In this document: piece after piece, positions 1-8,059 of the stretch
Position numbering within the stretch: the stretch's first letter is position 1
How the letters are laid out: every line of letters begins with the position of its first letter
Assembly: GCF_001808705.1 (NCBI RefSeq)
Contig: NZ_KV794309.1
Coordinates: 521 to 64,520, forward strand
Length of the DNA stretch: 64,000 nt
Direction of reading: 5' to 3'
Source of the DNA: Streptococcus sp. HMSC074B11
GTDB lineage: Bacteria > Bacillota > Bacilli > Lactobacillales > Streptococcaceae
Position numbers and translations under genes: made by a program
The notes under the pieces: model-generated
What the model was told of the DNA's origin: nothing
Seen by the model: only the letters and a program-made list of their open reading frames with translations
The model's database searches: none

Positions 1-40
1 CCACTCAACCACTGCGTCTTGCTCGACAATGCAAAGACAA

Positions 41-70
41 TTGAGAAGCTAGGACTTTTGTCCCAGCCTC
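41..70. repeat. Short imperfect hairpin at window start
   Basis: The arms GAG..GCTAGGAC and GTCCCAGCCTC pair around a TTTT loop. The first 75 bases otherwise hold only the possible 3' tail of a gene lying outside the window: frame 1 is open from base 1 to a TAA at 76-78. I cannot identify that gene. The hairpin may belong to its terminator region. Confidence 0.35.
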
Positions 71-75
71 AATCA

Positions 76-134
76 TAAAAAGCGGACAAAACTAGTTTTC
101 TGATAAACAGAATCTGGTCTTGTTCGCTTTTTTA
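76..134 (+). terminator. Rho-independent terminator of the upstream transcript
   Basis: AAAAAGCGGACAA pairs with TTGTTCGCTTTTTT across a long partly paired loop, followed by a T run. It would end a plus-strand transcript that enters from outside the window. Confidence 0.6.
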
Positions 135-157
135 TGGGATTGATAATGAATCATGAA

Positions 158-183
158 AAAAACCAGCGATTCAATCACTGGTT
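158..183 (-). terminator. Terminator for the minus-strand gene at 350-763
   Basis: AACCAGCGATT and AATCACTGGTT form an 11-bp stem with one mismatch. A run of seven A on the plus-strand left side gives a U tract on minus-strand RNA. The BOX element lies between this terminator and the gene. Confidence 0.5.
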
Positions 184-185
184 GT

Positions 186-339
186 TATACTCAATGAAAA
201 TCAAAGAGCAAACTAGGAAGCTAGCCCGTAGGTTGCTCAAAACACTGTTTTGAGGTTGTGGATAGAACTGACGAAGGCAGTAACAAATATACGGTAAGAC
301 GAAGCTGACGTGGTTTGAAGAGATTTTTGAAGAGTATTA
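186..339 (-). repeat. BOX element (boxA-boxB-boxC), copy 1
   Basis: The plus strand reads boxC (TATACTCAATGAAAATC, AAACTAGGAAGCTAGC), then boxB (ACTGACGAAGGCAGT), then boxA (GACGAAGCTGACGTGG to GAAGAGTATTA), so the element runs A-B-C on the minus strand. The terminal TATACTC and AGAGTATT sequences are inverted. This layout matches the BOX family of S. pneumoniae and relatives as I remember it. BOX elements are non-autonomous and form stable RNA hairpins when transcribed. This copy would sit in the 3' UTR of the minus-strand gene starting at 763. Confidence 0.9.
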
Positions 340-349
340 GATAGTTCTT

Positions 350-763
350 TTAGGAAGCTCCATTAGTAGTAGACGTTTTTGTATCTGTTGTTTGAGCGCT
401 AGAAGAAGGAACAGTCGGTTGTTCTTGTTTACTACTAGTCTCTTCTTTCTTGCTATCTTCACTGCTACTAGATTGAGTTGTTGTTTCTTCTTGTGTGTTG
501 TCCTTTGTAGAAGTATTATCCTTGTTGGGAGTAGTGTTCTCTTGAGGGGATTCCTTTTGAATCTCTTTTATGACAGTTGTCTGGGTTGTCGTAGTTTCTT
601 TTTTAGAGTTATTATTGTTGTTATTCATAGCATTCATAATGGTGATGCTTGCAGTAATCAGCCCTAGAATACTACCGATAGTAGCAATTGTTTTTTGAAA
701 GACGGTAAAGCCTTTTTTGATATGTTCAGTTTTAGGTTTTGATTTTCTACGATAGTTAGACAT
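350..763 (-). CDS. Small membrane-anchored Thr/Ser/Asn-rich protein, function unknown
   Basis: The protein has 137 residues. The ATG at 763 was chosen because AAGGAG lies six bases upstream; the in-frame ATG at 781 lies within and before that site. The N-terminus is basic (SNYRRKSKPKTEHIKKG). One hydrophobic segment follows at about residues 25-45 (TIATIGSILGLITASITIM). After it comes a low-complexity tail of Asn, Thr, Ser, Lys and Glu residues, probably disordered and outside the cell. The architecture fits a single-pass membrane protein with an exposed linker-like tail. It resembles a streptococcal family of unknown function (possibly DUF6556; I am not certain of the number). It is monocistronic, with the BOX element downstream. 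No catalytic motif is visible. Confidence 0.75.
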   Translation of the reverse strand: MSNYRRKSKPKTEHIKKGFTVFQKTIATIGSILGLITASITIMNAMNNNNNNSKKETTTTQTTVIKEIQKESPQENTTPNKDNTSTKDNTQEETTTQSSSSEDSKKEETSSKQEQPTVPSSSAQTTDTKTSTTNGAS

Positions 764-837
764 AATTTCTCTCCTTTCCATGATTCATTATACCCAAAAT
801 CTTTAAAAAAAACTTAAATGAACCTGAACGGCATTTC

Positions 838-866
838 TTGTCGCCTGAACTGTTTCGTGTTACAAT
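838..866 (+). promoter_or_regulatory. Promoter of the cysteine desulfurase-thiI operon
   Basis: The -35 is TTGTCG (838-843), followed by a 17-bp spacer and the -10 TACAAT (861-866). TGT precedes the -10, giving an extended -10. Confidence 0.65.
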
Positions 867-898
867 AGAAGGAGTGATTTTAGAAAGTGTGAGAAACA

Positions 899-2041
899 AT
901 GATTTACTTTGATAATTCGGCTACGACCAAGCCTTATCCTGAAGTACTTGAAACTTACATGCAGGTGTCTGCAAAAATTATTGGTAACCCATCTAGCCTT
1001 CATCGTTTGGGTGATCAGTCTACCAGAATTTTAGAAGCTTCTCGTCAGCAGATCGCAGATTTAATTGGCAAGAAAAGTGAAGAAATCTTCTTTACCTCTG
1101 GTGGTACCGAAGGAGATAACTGGGTTATCAAAGGTGTCGCTTTTGAAAAAGCTCAGTTTGGTAAACACATCATCGTGTCAGAAATTGAGCATCCAGCGGT
1201 TAAGGAGTCTGCTCTTTGGCTTCAGACTCAAGGATTCGAGGTGGATTTTGCACCAGTTGATGAGCAAGGTTTTGTGGATTTGGAGGTATTAAAAAGTCTA
1301 ATACGACCTGATACCACACTTATTTCTATTATGGCTGTTAACAATGAAATCGGGTCAATCCAACCTATTCAAGCTATCTCAGAACTATTAGCAGATAAAC
1401 CAACGATTTCCTTCCATGTTGATGCTGTTCAAGCTTTAGCTAAGATTCCGACAGAAAAGTATTTGACTGACCGAGTGGATTTTGCGACCTTCTCTAGTCA
1501 TAAATTTCACGGAGTTCGTGGTGTTGGATTTGTCTATATCAAGTCTGGCAAGAAAATCACCCCCCTATTAACTGGTGGTGGCCAAGAGCGTGACTATCGT
1601 TCAACTACTGAGAATGTAGCAGGAATTGCAGCAACAGCCAAGGCACTGCGTCTAGCTATGGAAAGATTGGAATTGTTTACAAGAAAAACAAGTCAGATGA
1701 AGGCAGTCATCCGTCAAGCTCTACTCGAATATCCAGATATTTTTGTTTTCTCAGGTGAGGATGACTTTGCTCCTCATATTCTGACCTTTGGGATTAAGGG
1801 TGTCCGTGGTGAAGTCATCGTTCATGCATTTGAAGACTATGATATTTTCATTTCCACAACCTCTGCTTGCTCGTCCAAGGCAGGAAAACCTGCTGGAACC
1901 TTGATTGCTATGGGCATCGAAAAGGATAAAGCCCAGTCAGCAGTTCGTCTCAGTCTGGATTTAGAAAATGACATGAGTCAAGTGGAGCAGTTCTTGACCA
2001 AGTTGAAATTAATCTACAATCAAACTAAAAAAGTAAGATAG
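899..2041 (+). CDS. Cysteine desulfurase, NifS/IscS family
   Basis: This 380-residue fold-type I PLP enzyme takes sulfur from cysteine and forms a persulfide on its own catalytic cysteine. The PLP lysine is K202 in SSHKFHG. The catalytic cysteine is C324 in TTSACSSK. The N-terminal IYFDNSATT and the SGGTEGDN motif are typical of the family. The gene lies 8 bp upstream of thiI, so it very probably supplies persulfide sulfur to ThiI for tRNA 4-thiouridine. That partnership is known for NifS-ThiI pairs in Firmicutes and is inferred here from the operon. No suf or isc scaffold genes lie nearby. The ribosome site (GTGAGAAAC) is weak. Confidence 0.93.
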   Translation: MIYFDNSATTKPYPEVLETYMQVSAKIIGNPSSLHRLGDQSTRILEASRQQIADLIGKKSEEIFFTSGGTEGDNWVIKGVAFEKAQFGKHIIVSEIEHPAVKESALWLQTQGFEVDFAPVDEQGFVDLEVLKSLIRPDTTLISIMAVNNEIGSIQPIQAISELLADKPTISFHVDAVQALAKIPTEKYLTDRVDFATFSSHKFHGVRGVGFVYIKSGKKITPLLTGGGQERDYRSTTENVAGIAATAKALRLAMERLELFTRKTSQMKAVIRQALLEYPDIFVFSGEDDFAPHILTFGIKGVRGEVIVHAFEDYDIFISTTSACSSKAGKPAGTLIAMGIEKDKAQSAVRLSLDLENDMSQVEQFLTKLKLIYNQTKKVR

Positions 2042-2049
2042 GAGTATTC

Positions 2050-3264
2050 ATGCAGTATTCAGAAATTATGATTCGCTATGGTGAGCTTTCAACCAAAGGC
2101 AAAAACCGTATGCGTTTCATCAATAAACTACGTAATAATATCTCAGACGTTTTATCCATCTATCCTCAAGTCAAAGTTACAGCAGACCGTGATCGTGCCC
2201 ACGCTTATCTGAATGGGGCAGATTACGAACCAGTAGCTGAGTCTCTCAAACAGGTTTTCGGGATTCAAAACTTTTCTCCAGTATATAAGGTTGAAAAATC
2301 TGTAGAAGTTCTTAAATCTGCTGTCCAAGAGATTATGCGGGACATCTATAAGGAAGGCATGACCTTTAAGATCTCTAGCAAACGTAGTGATCACAACTTT
2401 GAACTAGATAGTCGGGAACTCAACCAGACACTTGGTGGAGCAGTATTTGAAGCTATTCCAAATGTCCAAGCACAAATGAAAAATCCTGACATTAATCTTC
2501 AGGTGGAGATTCGTGAGGAAGCGGCCTACCTTTCTTATGAAACTATTCGTGGTGCGGGTGGTTTGCCAGTTGGAACTTCTGGGAAAGGCATGCTTATGTT
2601 GTCAGGGGGAATTGATTCGCCAGTAGCTGGTTACCTAGCCCTGAAACGTGGGGTGGATATCGAGGCTGTTCACTTTGCTAGCCCTCCATACACAAGTCCA
2701 GGTGCTCTTAAGAAGGCCCAAGACTTGACTCGTAAATTGACTAAGTTCGGAGGAAATATCCAATTTATCGAGGTTCCCTTCACGGAGATTCAAGAAGAGA
2801 TTAAAGCCAAGGCTCCAGAAGCCTACCTCATGACTCTGACTCGCCGCTTTATGATGCGGATTACCGACCGAATCCGTGAAGTGAGAAAAGGTTTGGTCAT
2901 CATCAATGGTGAAAGTCTTGGTCAGGTGGCAAGCCAAACCCTAGAAAGTATGCAGGCTATCAATGCCGTAACCAATACACCGATTATCCGACCAGTTGTA
3001 ACCATGGATAAGTTGGAAATCATTGACATTGCGCAGGAAATTGATACCTTTGAAATTTCTATCCAACCCTTTGAAGACTGTTGTACGATTTTTGCACCTG
3101 ATCGTCCTAAAACAAATCCAAAGATTAAGAATGCGGAGCAGTATGAAGCCTGTATGGATGTTGAAGGATTGGTTGAGCGAGCAGTGGCAGGAATTATGAT
3201 TACTGAAATTACCCCTCAAGCTGAGAAAGATGCGGTTGATGAGTTAATTGATAACCTCCTTTAA
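2050..3264 (+). CDS. thiI: tRNA 4-thiouridine synthetase ThiI
   Basis: This 404-residue enzyme adenylates U8 of tRNA and inserts sulfur to give s4U. The N-terminal ferredoxin-like and THUMP RNA-binding region spans roughly residues 1-165. The PP-loop SGGIDS is at 185-190, and the AANH-type ATPase domain follows. The protein ends after the ATPase domain, so it lacks the C-terminal rhodanese domain of the E. coli enzyme (482 residues), as is usual in Firmicutes. Sulfur should then come directly from the desulfurase encoded just upstream. AGGAG at 2041-2045 supports the start. Alternative names are thiamine-biosynthesis or tRNA sulfurtransferase; no thiamine pathway genes are adjacent, so tRNA modification is the likelier role. 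Confidence 0.95.
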   Translation: MQYSEIMIRYGELSTKGKNRMRFINKLRNNISDVLSIYPQVKVTADRDRAHAYLNGADYEPVAESLKQVFGIQNFSPVYKVEKSVEVLKSAVQEIMRDIYKEGMTFKISSKRSDHNFELDSRELNQTLGGAVFEAIPNVQAQMKNPDINLQVEIREEAAYLSYETIRGAGGLPVGTSGKGMLMLSGGIDSPVAGYLALKRGVDIEAVHFASPPYTSPGALKKAQDLTRKLTKFGGNIQFIEVPFTEIQEEIKAKAPEAYLMTLTRRFMMRITDRIREVRKGLVIINGESLGQVASQTLESMQAINAVTNTPIIRPVVTMDKLEIIDIAQEIDTFEISIQPFEDCCTIFAPDRPKTNPKIKNAEQYEACMDVEGLVERAVAGIMITEITPQAEKDAVDELIDNLL

Positions 3265-3296
3265 TCAGAAAAACCAGAGGAAAAAATAAAATAAGT

Positions 3297-3346
3297 AAAA
3301 AAAGTTAGTTTATTGTCCTAAATTTGGACGGAAACTGACTTTTTTT
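3297..3346 (+). terminator. Terminator after thiI
   Basis: AAAAAAAGTTAGTTT pairs with AAACTGACTTTTTTT, with an inner GTCC/GGAC stem and a T run. Confidence 0.8.
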
Positions 3347-3355
3347 CTATTTTTA

Positions 3356-3364
3356 TGATATAAT
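3356..3364 (+). promoter_or_regulatory. Extended -10 promoter of the hydrolase/ATP-grasp operon
   Basis: TGATATAAT is an extended -10 element. The -35 position (TGACTT, 3336-3341) is a poor match. The promoter begins almost immediately after the thiI terminator. Confidence 0.6.
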
Positions 3365-3399
3365 TAGGTAAAATTTTGAATATAGAGAGTTTTCTGACA

Positions 3400-4224
3400 A
3401 TGAATCAATCCTACTTTTACCTGAAAATGCGAGAACATAAACTCAAGGTTCCATACACAGGCAAGGAGCGCCGTGTACGTGTTCTCCTCCCGAAGAACTA
3501 CGAGAAAGACACGGATCGAACTTATCCAGTTGTCTATTTCCATGATGGTCAAAATGTCTTTTACAGTAAAGAATCTTACGTTGGACATTCCTGGAAGATT
3601 ATCCCAGCCATCAAGCGAAATCCAGATATCAGCCGTATGATTGTTGTGGCTATTGACAATGATGGTCTTGGTCGAATGAACGAGTATGCGGCATGGAAAT
3701 TCCAAGAGTCCAACATTCCTGGCCAACAATTTGGTGGTAAGGGAGTCGAGTACGCTGAGTTTGTCATGGAAGTGGTCAAACCCTTTATCGACGAAAACTA
3801 TCGTACAAAGTCTGACCGCAAGCACACTGCTATGGTTGGATCTTCTCTAGGTGGCAATATTACCCAGTTTATTGGCTTGGAGTATCAGGATCAAATTGGA
3901 TGTTTGGGAGTTTTCTCATCAGCTAACTGGCTTCACCAAGAGGCCTTTGATCGCTATATCGAGCGAAAAAAACTACTGTCTGACCAGCGTGTCTTTATCT
4001 ATGTTGGTACGGAAGAAGCAGACGACACAGACAAGACTCTCATGGCTGGCAATATTAAGCAGGCCTATATCGACTCTTCCCTTCGCTATTATCATGATTT
4101 GATAGCGGGAGGAGTGCAGTTGGAGAATCTTTCACTTAAGGTTCAGGCTGGAGCCATTCACCATGAAGTGCCATGGTCAGAAAATCTCCCAGCTTGCCTA
4201 CGCTTTTTTGCAGAAAATTGGTAA
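3400..4224 (+). CDS. Alpha/beta-hydrolase of the putative esterase (Esterase_D-like) family
   Basis: The protein has 274 residues from the ATG at 3400; a TTG at 3376 is the only upstream alternative. The nucleophile elbow is GSSLGG, with S149 as the probable catalytic serine. The probable catalytic histidine is H254 or H255 in AIHHE, and acidic residues around 205-210 (TEEADD) could complete the triad. The oxyanion-side motif YFHDGQN (residues 46-52) is typical of enterochelin-esterase and S-formylglutathione-hydrolase relatives. There is no signal peptide, so it is cytoplasmic. It is the first gene of a three-gene operon with a second hydrolase and an ATP-grasp ligase. The substrate is unknown. 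Confidence 0.8.
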   Translation: MNQSYFYLKMREHKLKVPYTGKERRVRVLLPKNYEKDTDRTYPVVYFHDGQNVFYSKESYVGHSWKIIPAIKRNPDISRMIVVAIDNDGLGRMNEYAAWKFQESNIPGQQFGGKGVEYAEFVMEVVKPFIDENYRTKSDRKHTAMVGSSLGGNITQFIGLEYQDQIGCLGVFSSANWLHQEAFDRYIERKKLLSDQRVFIYVGTEEADDTDKTLMAGNIKQAYIDSSLRYYHDLIAGGVQLENLSLKVQAGAIHHEVPWSENLPACLRFFAENW

Positions 4225-4245
4225 ATAGTATAAAGGAGACAGGAT

Positions 4246-4986
4246 ATGAATATTGAACATCTTAGCCACTGGAGTGGTCATCTAAATCGTGAAATGTACG
4301 TCAATCGTTACGGACATGCAGGTATCCCAGTTGTTGTCTTTGCGTCCTCAGGTGGTAGCCACAATGAATATTATGATTTTGGCATGATTGATGCATGTGC
4401 ATCTTTTATTGAGGAGGGCCGTGTTCAGTTCTTTACACTTTCAAGTGTTGATAGTGAAAGTTGGCTTGCGACATGGAAAAACGGTCATGACCAAGCTGAA
4501 ATGCACCGTGCCTATGAACGATATGTTATTGAAGAAGCCATTCCTTTTATCAAGCATAAGACGGGCTGGTTCGATGGCATGATGACGACAGGTTGCTCTA
4601 TGGGAGCTTACCATGCTCTCAACTTCTTCTTGCAACATCCGGATGTCTTCACCAAAGTAATTGCTCTTAGTGGTGTCTACGATGCACGTTTTTTTGTCGG
4701 TGATTACTACAATGATGATGCCATCTATCAAAATTCACCAGTAGACTATATTTGGAATCAAAATGACGGTTGGTTTATCGACCGTTACCGTCAAGCTGAA
4801 ATTGTGGTTTGTACGGGACTAGGTGCTTGGGAACATGATGGCCTACCTTCTTACTACAAGCTCAAAGAAGCCTTCGACCAAAAACAAATTCCTGCTTGGT
4901 TTGCAGAATGGGGACACGATGTTGCCCACGATTGGGAATGGTGGCGCAAACAAATGCCTTATTTCCTCGGTCACATGAGTCTATAA
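4246..4986 (+). CDS. Second alpha/beta-hydrolase (esterase family) of the operon
   Basis: The protein has 246 residues with a strong AAGGAG ribosome site. The nucleophile elbow is GCSMGA, with S118 as the likely catalytic serine. A WGHDVAHDW stretch (H224/H228) probably gives the catalytic histidine. ALSGVYD after the elbow is the usual strand of Esterase_D-like proteins. It is unusually rich in Trp and Tyr. It is only distantly related to the preceding hydrolase, so the pair is probably not a recent tandem duplication. Its substrate cannot be read from sequence. The location between a hydrolase and an ATP-grasp ligase suggests a shared acyl- or peptidyl-conjugate as substrate or product. Confidence 0.8.
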   Translation: MNIEHLSHWSGHLNREMYVNRYGHAGIPVVVFASSGGSHNEYYDFGMIDACASFIEEGRVQFFTLSSVDSESWLATWKNGHDQAEMHRAYERYVIEEAIPFIKHKTGWFDGMMTTGCSMGAYHALNFFLQHPDVFTKVIALSGVYDARFFVGDYYNDDAIYQNSPVDYIWNQNDGWFIDRYRQAEIVVCTGLGAWEHDGLPSYYKLKEAFDQKQIPAWFAEWGHDVAHDWEWWRKQMPYFLGHMSL

Positions 4987-4998
4987 AAGGAGTCGCTT

Positions 4999-6165
4999 AT
5001 GAATTATCTTGTAATTTCACCCTATTACCCACAAAATTTCCAACAGTTTAGTATTGAGTTGGCTAATAAAGGAATCACCGTTCTAGGGATTGGGCAAGAA
5101 CCCTATGAACAACTAGATGAACCATTGCGCAATAGCTTGACTGAGTATTTCCGAGTTGATAATCTTGAAAATATCGATGAGGTTAAACGTGCAGTTGCTT
5201 TTCTTTTCTACAAACATGGTCCAATTGATCGCATCGAATCACACAATGAATACTGGCTAGAGTTGGATGCTGCTCTTCGTGAACAATTTAATGTTTTTGG
5301 TGCCAAACCAGACGACCTCAAGAAGACCAAGTTCAAGTCTGAAATGAAGAAACTCTTCAAGAAAGCTGGAGTTCCCGTTGTGCCAGGTGCTGTTATTGAA
5401 ACAGAAGCAGATGTGGATAAGGCAGTAAAAGAAATTGGACTTCCCATGATTGCCAAACCTGACAATGGAGTAGGAGCTGCCGCAACCTTCAAACTTGAAA
5501 CAGAAGATGATGTCAATCACTTTAAGGCTGAATGGGATCACTCAACCGTTTATTTCTTTGAAAAATTTGTCACCTCTAGTGAAATCTGTACCTTTGATGG
5601 TTTGGTAGATAGAGATGGAAATATCGTCTTTTCTACGACCTTTGACTATGCACATACACCCCTTGATCTCATGATTTACAAGATGGACAATTCTTATTAT
5701 GTTCTTAAAGATATGGATCCAAAATTGCGTAAATATGGTGAGGCTATTGTCAAGGAATTTGGCATGAAAGAACGTTTCTTCCATATCGAGTTCTTCCGTG
5801 AAGGTGATGATTATATTGCCATTGAGTACAATAACCGTCCAGCGGGTGGGTTCACCATTGATGTTTATAACTATGCCCATTCTTTTGATTTGTACAAGGG
5901 CTATGCAGCGATCGTTGCGGGTGAGCCATTCCCTGCTTCACAATTCGAGCCCCTGTATTGCTTGGCAACATCTCGTCGTGCCAACGCTAACTATGTTTAT
6001 TCAGAAGAAGACTTGCTCGCCAAATACGGTCAGCAATTTAAGGTTAAGAAAATCATGCCTGCAGCCTTTGCTGAATTGCAAGGAGACTTTCTCTATATGC
6101 TAACGACACCAAGTCGTGAAGAAATGGATCAGATGATTAAGGACTTTGGTCAGCGTCAAGAATAA
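4999..6165 (+). CDS. ATP-grasp domain protein (carboxylate-amine/thiol ligase-like)
   Basis: The protein has 388 residues with an AAGGAG ribosome site 12 bp after the previous stop. The N-terminal 100 residues look like a pre-ATP-grasp domain (NYLVISPYYPQN). The ATP-grasp fold follows, with the lysine of MIAKPDNGVGAAAT (about residues 150-163), FEKF at the hinge, and the metal-binding HIEFF and IEYNNRPAGG at about 256-280. This arrangement resembles carbamoyl-phosphate-synthase-type ATP-grasp ligases, which join a carboxylate to an amine through an acyl phosphate. No substrate-specific motif is recognised. It should form a pathway with the two upstream hydrolases. Confidence 0.8.
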   Translation: MNYLVISPYYPQNFQQFSIELANKGITVLGIGQEPYEQLDEPLRNSLTEYFRVDNLENIDEVKRAVAFLFYKHGPIDRIESHNEYWLELDAALREQFNVFGAKPDDLKKTKFKSEMKKLFKKAGVPVVPGAVIETEADVDKAVKEIGLPMIAKPDNGVGAAATFKLETEDDVNHFKAEWDHSTVYFFEKFVTSSEICTFDGLVDRDGNIVFSTTFDYAHTPLDLMIYKMDNSYYVLKDMDPKLRKYGEAIVKEFGMKERFFHIEFFREGDDYIAIEYNNRPAGGFTIDVYNYAHSFDLYKGYAAIVAGEPFPASQFEPLYCLATSRRANANYVYSEEDLLAKYGQQFKVKKIMPAAFAELQGDFLYMLTTPSREEMDQMIKDFGQRQE

Positions 6166-6175
6166 TCAAAATTTT

Positions 6176-6209
6176 GACTTAACAAACTAGGTTTGTTAGG
6201 TCTTTTTTT
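6176..6209 (+). terminator. Terminator after the ATP-grasp gene
   Basis: GACTTAACAAAC pairs with GTTTGTTAGGTC (one G-U pair) around a TAG loop and is followed by seven T. Confidence 0.9.
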
Positions 6210-6258
6210 AAGAACTAAAATAAAAGCGTTTTCCCGCAGTATTCTTTTAGAAAATCTG

Positions 6259-6287
6259 TTGCTAAAAGGCTTAAAAATTGATAGAAT
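6259..6287 (+). promoter_or_regulatory. Promoter of the aquaglyceroporin gene
   Basis: TTGCTA (6259-6264), a 17-bp spacer, then TAGAAT (6282-6287). Confidence 0.7.
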
Positions 6288-6323
6288 AGGGATTGTCTAA
6301 AAAATATTAAGGAGAATCTATCA

Positions 6324-7193
6324 ATGGATTTCGCATGGGCAGTCAAATATGCCACTGAATTTTTGGGAACAGCCATCTTGATCATCTTGGGAAATGGTGC
6401 AGTTGCCAACGTTGAACTTAAAGGTACGAAAGGTCACCAAAGTGGCTGGCTCGTTATCGCTGTTGGCTACGGTATGGGGGTTATGATCCCTGCCTTGATG
6501 TTTGGTAATGTTTCTGGTAACCACATCAACCCAGCCTTCACTCTTGGTCTAGCAGTTAGCGGACTTTTCCCTTGGGCACAAGTAGTACCATACATCGTTG
6601 CACAAGTCTTGGGAGCAATCTTCGGACAAGCCTTGGTTGTTGCAACTCACCGTCCTTACTACTTGCAAACTGAAAAAGCAAACAATATCTTGGGAACATT
6701 CTCAACAATTTCAAGTATTGACCAAGGTACAAAAGAATCACGCTTTGCAGCAACAGTTAACGGTTTTATCAACGAGTTTGTTGGTTCATTCGTTCTCTTC
6801 TTTGCAGCACTTGGTATGACAAAGAACTTCTTTGGAGCTGAAGTCCTCCAATACATGAAACAAATGGCAACTCAAGCTGGTCAAAATGTTGACTTCTCTG
6901 ATTTGGCAATTAAAGCTCAAGTAGCGCCTCATACAGCATCAGGCCTTGCTGTTGGTCACTTGGCACTTGGTTTCCTAGTAATGGCTTTGGTTACTTCACT
7001 TGGAGGACCTACAGGACCTGGTTTGAACCCAGCTCGTGACTTTGGACCACGTCTCCTTCATGCCTTCCTTCCAAAATCAATCCTTGGTCAACACAAGGGT
7101 GATTCAAAATGGTGGTATGCTTGGGTACCAGTAGTTGCACCGATTGCAGCTGGTATTGCAGCAGTAGCACTTTTCAAATTACTTTACCTATAA
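6324..7193 (+). CDS. Aquaporin/glycerol facilitator (MIP family, Gla-like)
   Basis: This 289-residue membrane channel has six predicted helices and two half-helices. The two NPA boxes are HINPAFTLG (N69) and LNPARDFGPR (near residue 235). The second is followed by the Arg-Asp of the GlpF selectivity filter (NPARD), which favours glycerol permeation over water only. It is longer than typical aquaporins because of an insertion of about 30 residues after residue 110 (LQTEKANNILGTF onward), as in the lactococcal Gla type. No glpK or glpO is adjacent, so this is a stand-alone facilitator. It has its own promoter and terminator. Confidence 0.92.
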   Translation: MDFAWAVKYATEFLGTAILIILGNGAVANVELKGTKGHQSGWLVIAVGYGMGVMIPALMFGNVSGNHINPAFTLGLAVSGLFPWAQVVPYIVAQVLGAIFGQALVVATHRPYYLQTEKANNILGTFSTISSIDQGTKESRFAATVNGFINEFVGSFVLFFAALGMTKNFFGAEVLQYMKQMATQAGQNVDFSDLAIKAQVAPHTASGLAVGHLALGFLVMALVTSLGGPTGPGLNPARDFGPRLLHAFLPKSILGQHKGDSKWWYAWVPVVAPIAAGIAAVALFKLLYL

Positions 7194-7198
7194 TCACT

Positions 7199-7226
7199 CA
7201 AAACTGGGAAACCCCAGTTTTTTCTT
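7199..7226 (+). terminator. Terminator after the aquaglyceroporin
   Basis: AAACTGGG/CCCAGTTT stem with a short loop and a T run. Confidence 0.85.
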
Positions 7227-7260
7227 GTCTACAAAAGTCGAATTTTTAGATAGAGATTCT

Positions 7261-7414
7261 TATACTCAATGAAAATCAAAGAGCAAACTAGGAAGCGAGC
7301 CGCAGGCTGCTCAAAGCACTGCTTTGAGGTTGTAGATAAAACTGACGAAGTCAGTCACATATATAATCTAAGACGAAGCTGACGTGGTTTGAATTTGATT
7401 TTTGAAGAGTATTA
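7261..7414 (-). repeat. BOX element (A-B-C), copy 2
   Basis: It shows the same boxC-boxB-boxA order on the plus strand as copy 1 and begins TATACTCAATGAAAATC. Changes include GCGAGCCGCAGGCTGC for the boxC stem and GACTGACTTCG-type boxB pairing (CTGACGAAGTCAGT). It ends at GAAGAGTATTA. With the aquaporin terminator and the promoter of the next gene it fills the 316-bp gap 7194-7509. Both copies in the window point the same way. Confidence 0.9.
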
Positions 7415-7467
7415 AATCGTCAGATTTTTTTCATTTTAATACTAAAGGTGAAAATGTGGCGAAAATA

Positions 7468-7476
7468 TGGTAGAAT
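7468..7476 (+). promoter_or_regulatory. Extended -10 promoter for yutD-rlmN operon
   Basis: TGGTAGAAT is an extended -10 element 34 bp upstream of the yutD start codon. No clear -35 is visible. Confidence 0.5.
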
Positions 7477-7509
7477 AGAGTATTAAGTAATCGTTGAAAA
7501 AGGAAGATT

Positions 7510-8043
7510 ATGCGTAAAGAAATTGCACCCGAATTATATAATTACAATAAATTCCCTGGTCCCGAATTTCAACTGACTGGAAACAGAGTGGAAGCTGAAG
7601 ATTTTGTTTTTACTCTAGTTGAAAATAGCAAGGATGCTTTTGATGCAACAGCTTTTACTCAACGCTTTTCAGAAGTACTAACCAAGTTTGATTATATTGT
7701 TGGAGACTGGAGTAATGAGCAGTTACGCTTACGGGGATTTTATAAGAATGAACGAGCTGAAGAGTCTTTAGAAAAAATTAGTCGCTTGCAAGACTACCTA
7801 CTAGAGTATTGTAGCTATGGTTGTGCCTATTTTGTTCTAGAAAATGAAGCTCCTAAACGAGCACCATTTGACCAAAAGATGCGCAAAAAAGAGGAAGAAA
7901 AGGACTCTCGCAAAGGGAAAAAGACTTCTCAAAGTAAGAAAAAAAATCATACGGATAAGAAAAATAGACGCCGTTCAAAAGAACAGAAATCTCAGAAAGA
8001 AGACAAGGGGCAGCGTCATTTCGTCATCCGTAAGAAGGACTAG
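7510..8043 (+). CDS. YutD family protein (DUF1027) with lysine-rich tail
   Basis: The protein has 177 residues. Residues 10-115 match the YutD/DUF1027 family of Firmicutes (FDYIVGDWSNEQLRLRGFY is the recognisable core). Its function is unknown. The last 55 residues are extremely basic and low in complexity (KKEEEKDSRKGKKTSQSKKK and onward), suggesting RNA or ribosome binding. The gene is 16 bp upstream of rlmN and presumably cotranscribed, which ties it to translation or ribosome biology; this is inference. AAAAGGAAG precedes the start. Confidence 0.85.
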   Translation: MRKEIAPELYNYNKFPGPEFQLTGNRVEAEDFVFTLVENSKDAFDATAFTQRFSEVLTKFDYIVGDWSNEQLRLRGFYKNERAEESLEKISRLQDYLLEYCSYGCAYFVLENEAPKRAPFDQKMRKKEEEKDSRKGKKTSQSKKKNHTDKKNRRRSKEQKSQKEDKGQRHFVIRKKD

Positions 8044-8059
8044 AAAATAAGGAGAAAAG

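Noticed and set aside
1-75. Possible 3' end of a gene entering the window
   Set aside because: Only 25 codons are visible before a TAA and no family can be recognised, so no coding feature is called.
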